Shown here piece after piece: positions 16,662 to 23,665 of a stretch of 34,050 nt of DNA. The position numbers and the translations under genes were made by a program. The DNA comes from CAYWJA01 sp964458485 (GTDB lineage: Bacteria > Patescibacteriota > Gracilibacteria > UM-FILTER-43-11). How positions within the stretch are numbered: position 1 is the stretch's first letter; every line of letters starts with the position of its first letter. The stretch lies in NCBI GenBank assembly GCA_964458485.1, contig CAYWJA010000017.1, positions 1 to 34,050 of the forward strand. Reading direction: 5' to 3'. The notes below the pieces were generated by a model. It ran no database searches and was not told where the DNA came from. It saw nothing but the letters and a program-made list of their open reading frames with translations.

Positions 16662-17111
16662 ATGTTAGTACCAATAATAATGGGCTCAAAATCAGATGAA
16701 GCACATGCCCGCAAAATCGCAGATCATTTAGATAAATTCGGTGTAAAAGCTGAACTTTACGTAGCATCTGCTCACAAAGTACCAGAACTTGTTCTGGATA
16801 TTGTAAATGATTTTAATAAAACAGATGATGATATTTGTTACATCACAATAGCCGGAAGAAGTAATGGCCTTTCTGGCGTTACTGCTGCTAATGCGATTCA
16901 TCCTGTAATAGCCTGCCCGCCATTTAGTGATAAGGCTGATTATCTGGCAAACATCCATTCGTCAACTATGATGCCGTCAGATACGCCGTCAATGACAGTA
17001 GTTGACCCTCAAAACGCAGCCATGGCAGCACTCCGAGTTCTCGGGCTTACAGATAAAAAACTACAGAAAAAAGTTGTAGAGCATGTTAATGAGGTGAAGG
17101 AATCCTTCTAG
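16662..17111 (+). CDS. purE: PurE, class II-type AIR carboxylase
   Basis: A 149-residue PurE-fold protein for the AIR to CAIR step. The N-terminal MGSKSDE (about 7-13) and SAHK (about 36-39) are family landmarks. The loop reads AGRSNGLSG (about 64-72) and is followed by IACPPFSD (about 83-90). Class I (N5-CAIR mutase) proteins instead have a GGAAHLPG-type loop. From memory, the AGRSN...CPP pattern and the downstream IHSSTMMPSDTP stretch match class II enzymes such as Treponema denticola PurE and the animal PAICS domain. Those enzymes use CO2 directly and need no PurK. I infer the same here. No purK is in the window. Likely co-transcribed with purC. Confidence 0.92.
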   Translation: MLVPIIMGSKSDEAHARKIADHLDKFGVKAELYVASAHKVPELVLDIVNDFNKTDDDICYITIAGRSNGLSGVTAANAIHPVIACPPFSDKADYLANIHSSTMMPSDTPSMTVVDPQNAAMAALRVLGLTDKKLQKKVVEHVNEVKESF

Positions 17112-17112
17112 T

Positions 17113-17344
17113 ATTTCGCATTTCGGATTTCTGATTTCGCATTGTCATTTATCATTCTTTAATTTTGCATTGTTTTGCTTATGAGTAAATAAAGCACTAT
17201 TGAATATGGGTAAAAAATCATCAAATTCTACTGATATTTATTAATTAGAATCAGAATTTACAGATTTTAATATAAATAATGAGTAAAATGTCAAATGCTA
17301 AATGATACATTGGAATGCGAAATCAGAAATCCGAAATGCGAAAT
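17113..17344. terminator. Perfect 31-bp inverted repeat filling the convergent purE/tsf spacer
   Basis: The arm at 17113-17143 is the exact reverse complement of 17314-17344. The left arm begins 2 bp after the purE stop and the right arm touches the tsf stop codon. The 170-nt loop is AT-rich with weaker fold-back words and has no gene. A bidirectional transcription stop is likely by position. There is no classical GC stem with a T run. Confidence 0.6.
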
Positions 17345-18111
17345 TATATCGCCATCCTTACAAACTCTGTAACACTATTTCCTTCTAAATATTGCTCAAC
17401 TGTCTTATCTCCGTCCTTAACAAATGACTGCTTCATGAGAGCGCTTTCTTCACGAAATTTCCTTTCTTTGCCCATCATAATTTTATCAATAATTTCTTCC
17501 GGTTTACCCTCATTTTTTAATTGATCTGCCCAAATTTCTTTTTCTTTATCCACCAAATCAGATGAGATGTCCTCTGGGTTAATTACTGCGGGATTCATGG
17601 CAGCGACCTGCATAGCAATGTCTTTTGCCTTGTCTGTATCAGCTGACTGCAGACTAACTAATGTGCCTATTTTGCAATTAGAGTGAACATAATCACCAAT
17701 CCCCTCACCTTCCATAACTTTAACTTCAATAGACATATTCTCACCAAGTTTGGTAAATAAATCTTTAATAGGTTGCTCTGCAGACTCTTTTGCAGAATCA
17801 GCACCTTCTTTTAAGGCAATATCTACTGCATCGTTAGCAATTTTTTTAAATTCTTCATTTTTAGCAACAAAATCTGTTTCGCACAAAAGTTTTACAACAG
17901 CGGCTTTATTGCCATCTATTTTAGTGATAACAACACCTTCTTTAGTTGCACGGTCTGCTTTTTCAGCAGCCTTAGCTGCACCTTTTTTGCGTAATAATTC
18001 AATGGCTTTTTCTTCATCACCACCTGTTTCTTCTAATGCTTTTTTACATTGCATCATAGAAACGCCTGTGCGCTGACGAAGTGAATTGACTTGGGAAGCT
18101 GTAATGCTCAT
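17344..18111 (-). CDS. tsf: Translation elongation factor Ts
   Basis: EF-Ts recycles EF-Tu by releasing GDP. The 255-residue protein has the N-terminal UBA-like helical domain (about 3-45, with LRQRTGVSMMQCKKALEE), then the signature CETDFVAKNEEF (about 77-88) and a reduced core domain with NPAVINPEDIS (about 173-183). The C-terminus matches family ends (SFVKDGDKTVEQYL). It is shorter than E. coli EF-Ts (283), with a simplified core. In most bacteria tsf directly follows rpsB. Here a membrane-protein gene lies between them, all on the same strand. Confidence 0.95.
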   Translation of the reverse strand: MSITASQVNSLRQRTGVSMMQCKKALEETGGDEEKAIELLRKKGAAKAAEKADRATKEGVVITKIDGNKAAVVKLLCETDFVAKNEEFKKIANDAVDIALKEGADSAKESAEQPIKDLFTKLGENMSIEVKVMEGEGIGDYVHSNCKIGTLVSLQSADTDKAKDIAMQVAAMNPAVINPEDISSDLVDKEKEIWADQLKNEGKPEEIIDKIMMGKERKFREESALMKQSFVKDGDKTVEQYLEGNSVTEFVRMAI

Positions 18112-18115
18112 AATT

Positions 18116-18245
18116 GTATTTTTTAATTTATAATTTTTAGTTTTTATTCAATTTATAATTATTAAATGACTTAATTTTAAATCCGCCGCGGCGAATACAA
18201 ATTAGACATTCATTAAAAATTAAAAACTAAAAAATAAAAATTAAG
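18116..18245. repeat. AT-rich inverted word spacer (TTTTTAGTTTTTA type)
   Basis: The left part has TAATTTATAATTTTTAGTTTTTA words and the right part (about 18213-18245) has their reverse complements. In the middle sits a short GC island CCGCCGCGGCG. No gene is seen. Confidence 0.45.
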
Positions 18246-18248
18246 TTA

Positions 18249-18809
18249 TCAAAATTTATTGGTTTCTTGTGACTTCTCCCCCTTCGTCTTCAGAGAAAGC
18301 TGATCCTCAAATTGACAAGCTTTTTCATAAAACCATGGCATTTTTTTCCATTTACCACCAAGTGCACCAACACCCATCCATGCAAAAACTATAATTTCCA
18401 AAAGTAAAACCAAATCAAATACAATATCTAAAACCATTAAGGGCTTCATTAAAAAGAAGATAATGGCTATTAAAAGCCCCTGTTTGCCATGAAATCTACA
18501 AAATTTGCTTTCTTTCTTAAAATAAAAAGGGATTATAGCAAGAAAACTTATATAGCTCATAGCTGCGATAGTGCGTTCATGGATGGTCGTGAGCTCTTCA
18601 ACCGAATCCTCTTTTCCTTCTGCGGGTTTGTCGGTAGTTTCGGCTGACTTACTGCCTTCGGTGGGTTTATTTTCCACCTTTTCGTCCTGGGGATGCAGAT
18701 CTGCATCCCCTACAGCATCATCATTTGATGATTCTGCTGTATCGGATGCGTCGGTTGGTTCAACTGGTTTTTCCTCCTGTGGTGTTTCTTGTTTTTCTTC
18801 TTCTGACAT
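18249..18809 (-). CDS. Tic20/DUF4870-like small membrane protein with acidic N-terminus
   Basis: The 186-residue protein has a long disordered N-terminal region (about 1-75), rich in Glu, Asp, Lys, Thr and Pro. Two or three membrane segments follow (about 80-98, 110-126 and 128-150). The stretch ERTIAAMSYISFLAIIPFYF followed by FCRFHGKQGLLIAI is typical of the Tic20-like/DUF4870 group of small membrane proteins, whose biochemical role in bacteria is unclear. It lies between rpsB and tsf. Codons for VGDADLHP in the N-terminal region come from a 22-bp perfect palindrome shared with the region upstream of proS. The family call is from sequence feel, with moderate confidence. Confidence 0.7.
   Translation of the reverse strand: MSEEEKQETPQEEKPVEPTDASDTAESSNDDAVGDADLHPQDEKVENKPTEGSKSAETTDKPAEGKEDSVEELTTIHERTIAAMSYISFLAIIPFYFKKESKFCRFHGKQGLLIAIIFFLMKPLMVLDIVFDLVLLLEIIVFAWMGVGALGGKWKKMPWFYEKACQFEDQLSLKTKGEKSQETNKF
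18689..18710. repeat. Perfect 22-bp palindrome inside the Tic20-like gene
   Basis: GGGGATGCAGATCTGCATCCCC reads the same on both strands. With the flanking GTA it is the same element as 26231-26260, differing by an A/G pair. It is translated in frame as VGDADLHP. Confidence 0.8.
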
Positions 18810-18889
18810 AATTATGGAGGGATTTAAAAAAATGAATGAATGCTAAATGAAAAATGACAATGCGAAATCAAAAATGCGAGATACGAAAT

Positions 18890-19570
18890 CTATTTCTTTT
18901 TAGAAGAAATAGCCTCTTTCGCAAAATCCAGAATATATTCAATTGATTTAATAGCATCATCATTTGCAGGAATTGGGAAGTCAACCAAATCCGGATCTGC
19001 ATTACTATCCACAATAGCAACTACAGGTATTTTTAAGCGACGTGCTTCTTTTACAGGTATTAAATCACGAACAATATCTGTTACAAATAAAACATCTGGT
19101 GTCTCTTTCATTTCTTCTACACCAGAAAGTGAAGCAGAAAGCTGTTGTATTTTCTTACGCAGCTTAACCTGTTCTTTTTTAGTATATTTAGAAAGAGCAC
19201 CTTTTGCATCATCTTCTTTTAACTGCTTAAAGTAGTTAATTCTTTTTTTAATAGTCTTAAAGTTAGTCAAAAGACCCGGAATCCATTTATCGGTAACAAT
19301 TGGCATTTTGGTCTCCTTTTTAATTTCATTCAGTTTTGGATGACACTGCTGTTTTGTACCTACAAATAAAATGGTTTTATTTGCCCTGGATGCATTCGCT
19401 AAAAAATCCAATGCTTTAAGCAACTTATTCGCAGTTTTTTTAAGATCAAAAATATGGATCCCATGCTTTTTACCATATAGGTAAATTTTCATTTTAGGGT
19501 TCCACTTATGTGTTGGATGGCCAAAGTGCAAAGCACTTTTTACCATCTCTTTTAAAGAGATATCACTCAT
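18890..19570 (-). CDS. rpsB: 30S ribosomal protein S2
   Basis: S2 sits on the head/body junction of the small subunit. The 226-residue frame from the ATG at 19570 begins MSDISLKEMVKSALHFGHPT, matching the usual S2 N-terminus (MLKAGVHFGHQT in E. coli). An ATG six codons upstream (19588) gives an unsupported extension. HKWNPKMKIYLYG and IFDLKKT (within about 20-50) and the C-terminal VAIVDSNADPDLVDFPIPANDDA (split by its conserved Asn-Ala-Asp) are diagnostic. AAGGATT just before the chosen ATG is a possible, closely spaced ribosome site. A promoter about 100 nt upstream implies a leader, where S2 autoregulation is known in other bacteria. This is unproven here. Confidence 0.95.
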   Translation of the reverse strand: MSDISLKEMVKSALHFGHPTHKWNPKMKIYLYGKKHGIHIFDLKKTANKLLKALDFLANASRANKTILFVGTKQQCHPKLNEIKKETKMPIVTDKWIPGLLTNFKTIKKRINYFKQLKEDDAKGALSKYTKKEQVKLRKKIQQLSASLSGVEEMKETPDVLFVTDIVRDLIPVKEARRLKIPVVAIVDSNADPDLVDFPIPANDDAIKSIEYILDFAKEAISSKKK

Positions 19571-19678
19571 AATCCTTGGGGTTAACATCTTATTTCGTCA
19601 TTTTCATCTTTGCGTCCCCAGTAAACGAGGTCAGGATGGATGAATCAGAAACAAAACTAATATAAATAAAGCGTGAAG

Positions 19679-19707
19679 ATTTTAGCAGAGAGGAGGAAAT
19701 AAGACAA
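19679..19707 (-). promoter_or_regulatory. Promoter for rpsB
   Basis: On the minus strand TTGTCT (19702-19707) is 17 bp from TAAAAT (19679-19684). The transcript would have a leader of about 100 nt before the S2 start, containing TGGGGA and TTAACCCCA which can pair. Confidence 0.5.
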
Positions 19708-19720
19708 GCTTATTTTATTT

Positions 19721-19795
19721 ATTACAAGAATTACAAAGATTACAAAAATTTAAGACTTTGCATTAATTTGAATAGATTCTTGTAATTTTTGTAAT
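19721..19795. repeat. Inverted ATTACAAG word spacer
   Basis: ATTACAAGAATTACAAAG words at 19721-19750 face ATTCTTGTAATTTTTGTAAT at 19776-19795. It lies between the stop of the downstream-oriented methyltransferase gene (19819) and the rpsB promoter, and contains no gene. Confidence 0.5.
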
Positions 19796-19818
19796 GAGAA
19801 GCCTTATAATTATTGTAA

Positions 19819-21000
19819 TTATATAAGGATTAATTCTACCACTGTTTCCATATGATTTGTCTGAGGGAATAAATCAAAAACCGCCACACTTTTAATTTTA
19901 TACTTATCTTTAAATTTCGACAGGTCTTTTTCGAGCTGTTTAATATTGCACGATATATAAACAATCACTTCCGGTTCTACATCGATTAACCGTCTAATTG
20001 TTTTCGGGTGCATCCCGCTACGCGGAGGATCTGTAATTACATAAAGTGGTGATGGTAATTTTAGTTTTTTAAGCTGCTTTGCATCTAAATTTACCGCTTC
20101 GACATTTTTGACCCCATTTAATTCGATATTCTCATTCGCAGCGTCAGTACATCCCTGAAAATCTTCCACGGTTAAAACGGACTTGAATAAATCAGCATTT
20201 ATAATGCCGAATGTTCCGACTCCTCCATACAAATCCAGTAAATGGGTATTTTGCCTGGATCCCGGATTCCCGCAGCTACGTGCGGGACAGGCAAGTCCGG
20301 GATGACAATGGGTGGACAATAACCCATTTACATACTTGTGCATCTCCTCGGCCATTTCATGATTGTTTTGAAAGAATCCCTGCGCACTGTAACGGAATTT
20401 CTTACCCATCAACATTTCTTCCAGCATATCTGAACCTTTGATTACAATAAAATCCTCCCCATAACTCATATCAGATTTTGCTTTCATATAGGTTACGAGA
20501 ATATTGTTGGCGGACGTGTGGCGGGCAAAATCCTTGACCCTCTCCACTGCTTCGCCGCATCTTGATGAATCTTTATTTATAACAAATGAAATGGATGAAT
20601 CATTTTGTGGTGTTCGAATTGTGGCATATTTATATGTGCCGGTATGCTCTTTTGGGTCGAATGGATCTAATGTGCCAAAAGTCTTCCAAACTTCAGTAAT
20701 TAATTCGTTTAAACGTTTATTCGAAATTTTACATTCTTTTACATCAATCCTGTACTTCCAACTCCCCTTTTCCCGAAATCCGATGCCGTTTTTTGTAAAA
20801 ACCATATCCATTCTATTCCGATACCAAAATTCTTCTCCGGAAAAAATTTCAACTTCATCAAAATCCGTAGCTCGGGTAGCCCGTTCTTTTTTATTCTTAA
20901 GCTGTACTTCATATTCTATATGTTGCATAGCACAACCACCGCATTTTCCTCTTTTTTCACCTTTGGGATGGAAGAAGTATTTACATTTTGGAGATCTCAT
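19819..21000 (-). CDS. RlmD/TrmA-family RNA (uracil-5-)-methyltransferase
   Basis: The 393-residue SAM-dependent enzyme makes m5U in rRNA or tRNA. The N-terminal Cys6, Cys20, Cys23 and Cys90 (KCGGC and VKECK) fit the 4Fe-4S site of the RumA/RlmD group. The SAM motif DLYGGVGTFG is at about 256-265, TDPPRSGMHP at about 323-332, and the nucleophile Cys351 is in VYISCN. The C-terminus ends DLFPQTNHMETVVEL with the usual catalytic base Glu. Residues about 229-251 (HCHPGLACPARSCGNPGSRQ) are a translated palindromic repeat inserted between the substrate-binding part and the SAM domain, just before motif I. Which rRNA or tRNA uracil is the target cannot be told. Confidence 0.88.
   Translation of the reverse strand: MRSPKCKYFFHPKGEKRGKCGGCAMQHIEYEVQLKNKKERATRATDFDEVEIFSGEEFWYRNRMDMVFTKNGIGFREKGSWKYRIDVKECKISNKRLNELITEVWKTFGTLDPFDPKEHTGTYKYATIRTPQNDSSISFVINKDSSRCGEAVERVKDFARHTSANNILVTYMKAKSDMSYGEDFIVIKGSDMLEEMLMGKKFRYSAQGFFQNNHEMAEEMHKYVNGLLSTHCHPGLACPARSCGNPGSRQNTHLLDLYGGVGTFGIINADLFKSVLTVEDFQGCTDAANENIELNGVKNVEAVNLDAKQLKKLKLPSPLYVITDPPRSGMHPKTIRRLIDVEPEVIVYISCNIKQLEKDLSKFKDKYKIKSVAVFDLFPQTNHMETVVELILI
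20256..20307 (+). repeat. Compound palindrome inserted in frame in the RNA methyltransferase gene
   Basis: Outer arms ATCCCGGA (20259-20266) and TCCGGGAT (20296-20303) enclose inner arms TCCCGCA (20268-20274) and TGCGGGA (20281-20287). It matches intergenic copies at 30158-30210 and (reversed) 12238-12290 over nearly its full length. Confidence 0.85.
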
Positions 21001-21007
21001 TTATTTA

Positions 21008-21099
21008 AGGATTTGTAGGATATAAAGGATTTGAACGATTTGTAGGATATCATCTCCGAATAAGATAGTCGTACAAATCGTACACATCCTACAAATCCT
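21008..21099. repeat. Inverted repeat AGGATTTGTAGGAT
   Basis: The 14-bp arm at 21008-21021 is the exact reverse complement of 21086-21099, with inner CGATTTGTA/TACAAATCG words. It lies between the 5' ends of divergent genes, so it cannot be a terminator for either. Confidence 0.65.
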
Positions 21100-21163
21100 A
21101 ATAAAATATAGCTTATAATTATAAATAGTTACAACATCAAAGCAAAAATGCTAAAATCGACTT

Positions 21164-22213
21164 GTGTTCAAAAAATTCCCCAAAGTAACCATCGGCCTAG
21201 TTCTTCATAAAAATGAGAAATACCTTAAGCCATGTCTAACCTCACTACTTGAACAGGACTATCCGTATATTGAATTTTTAATACGCGACCAGAGCCCGAA
21301 AGCTGAAGCTTATGAATACATAAAAAAGGAACTGCCTGATGTTTTTGATCGTATAAATATCACAAAAGGTAAAAATTTATATCATAGTGGAGGGCATAAT
21401 GAATTAATCCGAAAAATGATCCGCCACGGCGGAGATTATTATTTTTGCTGTAGTGTCGACATGTTGTACCCGCGAAATTTTGTATCAAGTGCAGTCCGGG
21501 AGCTCGAAAAACCTGAAAACAAAAAATTCGGATCTGCTACATGCAAATTAATGAAATGGGACTTTTCTTTGATGCATCCGGATTATCCAAATATTGATAA
21601 AACTAATCGAATAGACAGCTGTGGACTTGGGATTACTAAAAGTCATTATTTTTACGATGTTGGTCAGGGCGAAACGGACAAAGGACAATATAATCATAAA
21701 AAACATATTTTTGGGGCATCCGGGGCATTGGTGATTTATCGCAAGGAGGCATTGAAGGATGCTGCCTTCAAAAAAGAATATTTCGACGAGCTCATTCACT
21801 ACAAAAACGATGTTGATCTTGCATATCGTTTGCAGTGGGCAGGTTGGCCATGTCTTTTTATTCCAGAGGTAAAAGTGTATCATGATCGCCTAGCCACAAC
21901 CCCATATTCATCTAAAAATCGATTTATTAGAATGATAAAAGCTCGCAAAACCAAATCTAAATGGATTAAAGAAAATTCTTTTTTAGGTCATCAAATTGTG
22001 TTAATTAAAAATTATAGTAAAGGATTTTCTTTTAAAACTAAATTTCTGACAACTTTTCGACAATGGGGAATACTGTTGTTTACCATGATGTTTGAACCAT
22101 ATTTATTGAAGCAGTTAAGAGTTCTTAAGAAGAATGAAAAGAGGACACTGAAGAAGCGGGATGCTGTTATTCGGAATGTGAAACCGGAGAGGATTGAGAA
22201 ATTGATGAATTAG
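21164..22213 (+). CDS. Glycosyltransferase family 2
   Basis: A 349-residue GT-A fold enzyme. It starts at a GTG (MFKKFPKVTIGLVLHKNEKYL), and no in-frame ATG is nearby. The N-terminal Rossmann part has VTIGLVLHKNEKYLKPCLTSLLEQDYP (split by two turns), a DxD-like CCSVDM (about 95-100), and an acceptor-side NDVDLAYRLQWAGWPCLF (about 217-234). The basic C-terminus (about 310-349) may sit at the membrane. It likely adds a sugar to a surface polysaccharide or lipid carrier. Donor and acceptor are unknown. The second GT2 gene and the RmlA-like gene nearby suggest a deoxysugar-containing glycan. Similar in style to rhamnosyltransferase-like GT2 members. Confidence 0.82.
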   Translation: MFKKFPKVTIGLVLHKNEKYLKPCLTSLLEQDYPYIEFLIRDQSPKAEAYEYIKKELPDVFDRINITKGKNLYHSGGHNELIRKMIRHGGDYYFCCSVDMLYPRNFVSSAVRELEKPENKKFGSATCKLMKWDFSLMHPDYPNIDKTNRIDSCGLGITKSHYFYDVGQGETDKGQYNHKKHIFGASGALVIYRKEALKDAAFKKEYFDELIHYKNDVDLAYRLQWAGWPCLFIPEVKVYHDRLATTPYSSKNRFIRMIKARKTKSKWIKENSFLGHQIVLIKNYSKGFSFKTKFLTTFRQWGILLFTMMFEPYLLKQLRVLKKNEKRTLKKRDAVIRNVKPERIEKLMN

Positions 22214-22300
22214 GATGTAGGTTGTAGGCCTGTAGGATGTAGGAATTATAATATTCTTGACCTACAAGCCTACGTCCTACAAGCCTACAAGCCTAAAATA
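22213..22300. repeat. Inverted TGTAGG / CCTACA word spacer
   Basis: TAGGATGTAGGTTGTAGG-type words at 22213-22242 face CCTACAAGCC-type words at 22260-22294. Several words repeat in tandem within each arm. It separates two co-directional GT2 genes and has no gene. Confidence 0.6.
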
Positions 22301-22301
22301 A

Positions 22302-23132
22302 ATGAAACCAAAAGCCTCAATCATCATATTAGATTTCCACAAAAGCAAACGTGTTTGTGAAAATGTGGCGAGCATTCAAAAGCAGAAGGTTGATTTTCCT
22401 TATGAGATAATTATTATCGACAATTCAGCAAATCCGTTAAATGCGAAAAAATTAAATCCGCTTCGCAAATACCAAAATATAAAAATTTTTATTAATAAAG
22501 AAAATATTGGGTATGTTGCGGCTAATAACAGAGGTGTTAATCGATCTAAAGGTGAATATGTATTAATTGTAAATCCAGATATTGTATGGCGCGATAAACA
22601 CACTTTTCAGAAATTAATCGATTATATGGAAAATAACCCGGATGTCGGTGTACTCGGGCCTAAACAAATAAATGATAATGATGGTTCTGTAGCCATGACA
22701 GTTCGTGCTTTTCCTAAATTGACTTTGCAGATCCTCCGCCGTACAAAACTGCGTAACCTGCCGATAATCCGGTCACTTGTTGCACGTGATGAGTGTAGGA
22801 ATATGAATTATAAAAAAACCCAACCTGTCGACTGGCTGCAGTCCAGCTTTTGGGTAACGAGACGTAAGCTCTGGAACAAACTTGGCGGACTAGATAAACG
22901 CTATTTTATATTCATGTCCGATCCGGATTATTGTTTTAAATGCTGGAAATCTGGTAATAAGGTTATTTATTATCCGGATGCAGAAGTACACGCCGATGGC
23001 GTCCGTGCAAGCGAGGGTGGAATTAAGGCATTCTTCAAAAAATGGATACTTAGGCAACACTTAAAAGATGCAATTAAGTATAAGTGGAAGCATTTGTTTA
23101 AGGGGAATCCGAGGGGGAAGTCTGAACTGTGA
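22302..23132 (+). CDS. Glycosyltransferase family 2, rhamnosyltransferase-like
   Basis: The 276-residue GT2 enzyme has a clear GT-A core: SIIILDFHKSKRV (about 6-18), the nucleotide-binding IIIIDNSANP (about 36-45), NIGYVAANNRGVNRSKGEY (about 68-86) and VNPDIVW with NPD as the DxD equivalent (about 90-96). The acceptor region has WLQSSFWVTRRKLW and MSDPDYCFKCWKSG (about 205-220), and ends near VHADGVRASEG. The N-(I)GY-A-ANN-G arrangement is common in rhamnosyltransferase-type proteins. The sugar is not provable. The gene ends inside an inverted repeat shared with the convergent RHH gene. Confidence 0.85.
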   Translation: MKPKASIIILDFHKSKRVCENVASIQKQKVDFPYEIIIIDNSANPLNAKKLNPLRKYQNIKIFINKENIGYVAANNRGVNRSKGEYVLIVNPDIVWRDKHTFQKLIDYMENNPDVGVLGPKQINDNDGSVAMTVRAFPKLTLQILRRTKLRNLPIIRSLVARDECRNMNYKKTQPVDWLQSSFWVTRRKLWNKLGGLDKRYFIFMSDPDYCFKCWKSGNKVIYYPDAEVHADGVRASEGGIKAFFKKWILRQHLKDAIKYKWKHLFKGNPRGKSEL

Positions 23133-23204
23133 TTAAATGATTGAATGATTTCTCTGATTAACTAAATCATTTAATCATAATAATCATATAAATCATAGTT
23201 CAGA
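23121..23204. terminator. Inverted repeat spanning both convergent stop codons
   Basis: TCTGAACTGTGATT (23121-23134) pairs at 13 of 14 positions with AATCATAGTTCAGA (23191-23204). Inside it GATTAAATGATT (23131-23142) pairs exactly with AATCATTTAATC (23165-23176). The arms include the stop codons of both the GT2 and the RHH genes. Confidence 0.55.
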
Positions 23205-23454
23205 CAGCCAATTGTTCATCTAATGAAGGTAAGTTATCCAGCTTACCTTTTTTGTTTAATGCTAATAATATATTTTTTAATTCATCAGTATTTTGTTTTA
23301 ATTTTCTTTCCTCTAATATCTCCAGGCGATGATATTTAAAAAATTTGACCAAAAAACGAAAAAAGTCAGCTTTGCTGGTATAACCTTCCAGCCTCATTAG
23401 TTCCTGCACCTCCTTATTCATAACCGGATTAAGTTTAAAAAACACTGTAGACAT
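23200..23454 (-). CDS. Ribbon-helix-helix DNA-binding protein (antitoxin-like)
   Basis: The 84-residue protein begins with a short beta strand (MSTVFFKLNP) followed by two helices, VMNKEVQELMRLEGY and SKADFFRFLVKFFKYHR. This is the ribbon-helix-helix layout of CopG/ParD/Arc-type repressors, which dimerise and insert the strand in the DNA major groove. The rest (about 45-84) is helical and charged, as in antitoxin tails that hold a toxin, but no toxin gene is adjacent. The promoter just upstream carries a palindrome and repeats of TAGTAAAT, so autorepression is likely. The fold assignment is by pattern. Target genes other than itself are unknown. Confidence 0.8.
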   Translation of the reverse strand: MSTVFFKLNPVMNKEVQELMRLEGYTSKADFFRFLVKFFKYHRLEILEERKLKQNTDELKNILLALNKKGKLDNLPSLDEQLAV

Positions 23455-23509
23455 AGTAAATATTTAGTAAATATATATTAATTATATAGTAAATTACTAA
23501 TAAATGTAA
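23454..23509 (-). promoter_or_regulatory. RHH gene promoter with embedded operator
   Basis: On the minus strand TTACAT (23504-23509) is 17 bp from TATAAT (23481-23486). The palindrome TAGTAAATTACTA (23487-23499) fills most of the spacer. Further TAGTAAAT copies lie at 23465-23472 and 23454-23461, the last touching the start codon. Such an arrangement fits cooperative binding of an RHH repressor to its own promoter. Confidence 0.65.
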
Positions 23510-23536
23510 GAAAAGTTGGAGTGCATTTGAAATACA

Positions 23537-23575
23537 CTTACGAAAAATATAGCAAAAGTATAGCAAATTCGTAAG
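23537..23575. repeat. Inverted repeat CTTACGAA...TTCGTAAG with inner TATAGCAAA direct repeats
   Basis: Perfect 8-bp arms at 23537-23544 and 23568-23575, with TATAGCAAA twice in the 23-nt loop. It lies in the spacer upstream of the RHH promoter. Function unknown, possibly another regulator site. Confidence 0.45.
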
Positions 23576-23606
23576 GGGTGAAAAGGTATACACCTAAAAG
23601 TTGCGT

Positions 23607-23631
23607 AAAAAGCACTGCGACAGAGATCGCA
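23607..23631 (-). terminator. Rho-independent-like terminator after the RmlA-like gene
   Basis: On the minus strand TGCGA-TCTCTG-TCGCA forms a 5-bp stem, followed after GTGC by five T. It lies 35 bp past the stop of the RmlA-like gene, on the same strand. Confidence 0.45.
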
Positions 23632-23665
23632 TGGTGATCTTTGAGTTATATAAGTTTATTGGAAA

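Noticed and set aside
23200..23454. Toxin-antitoxin operon
   Set aside because: The RHH protein is antitoxin-like, but no small toxin-like frame lies next to it on either side. It is kept as an orphan regulator.
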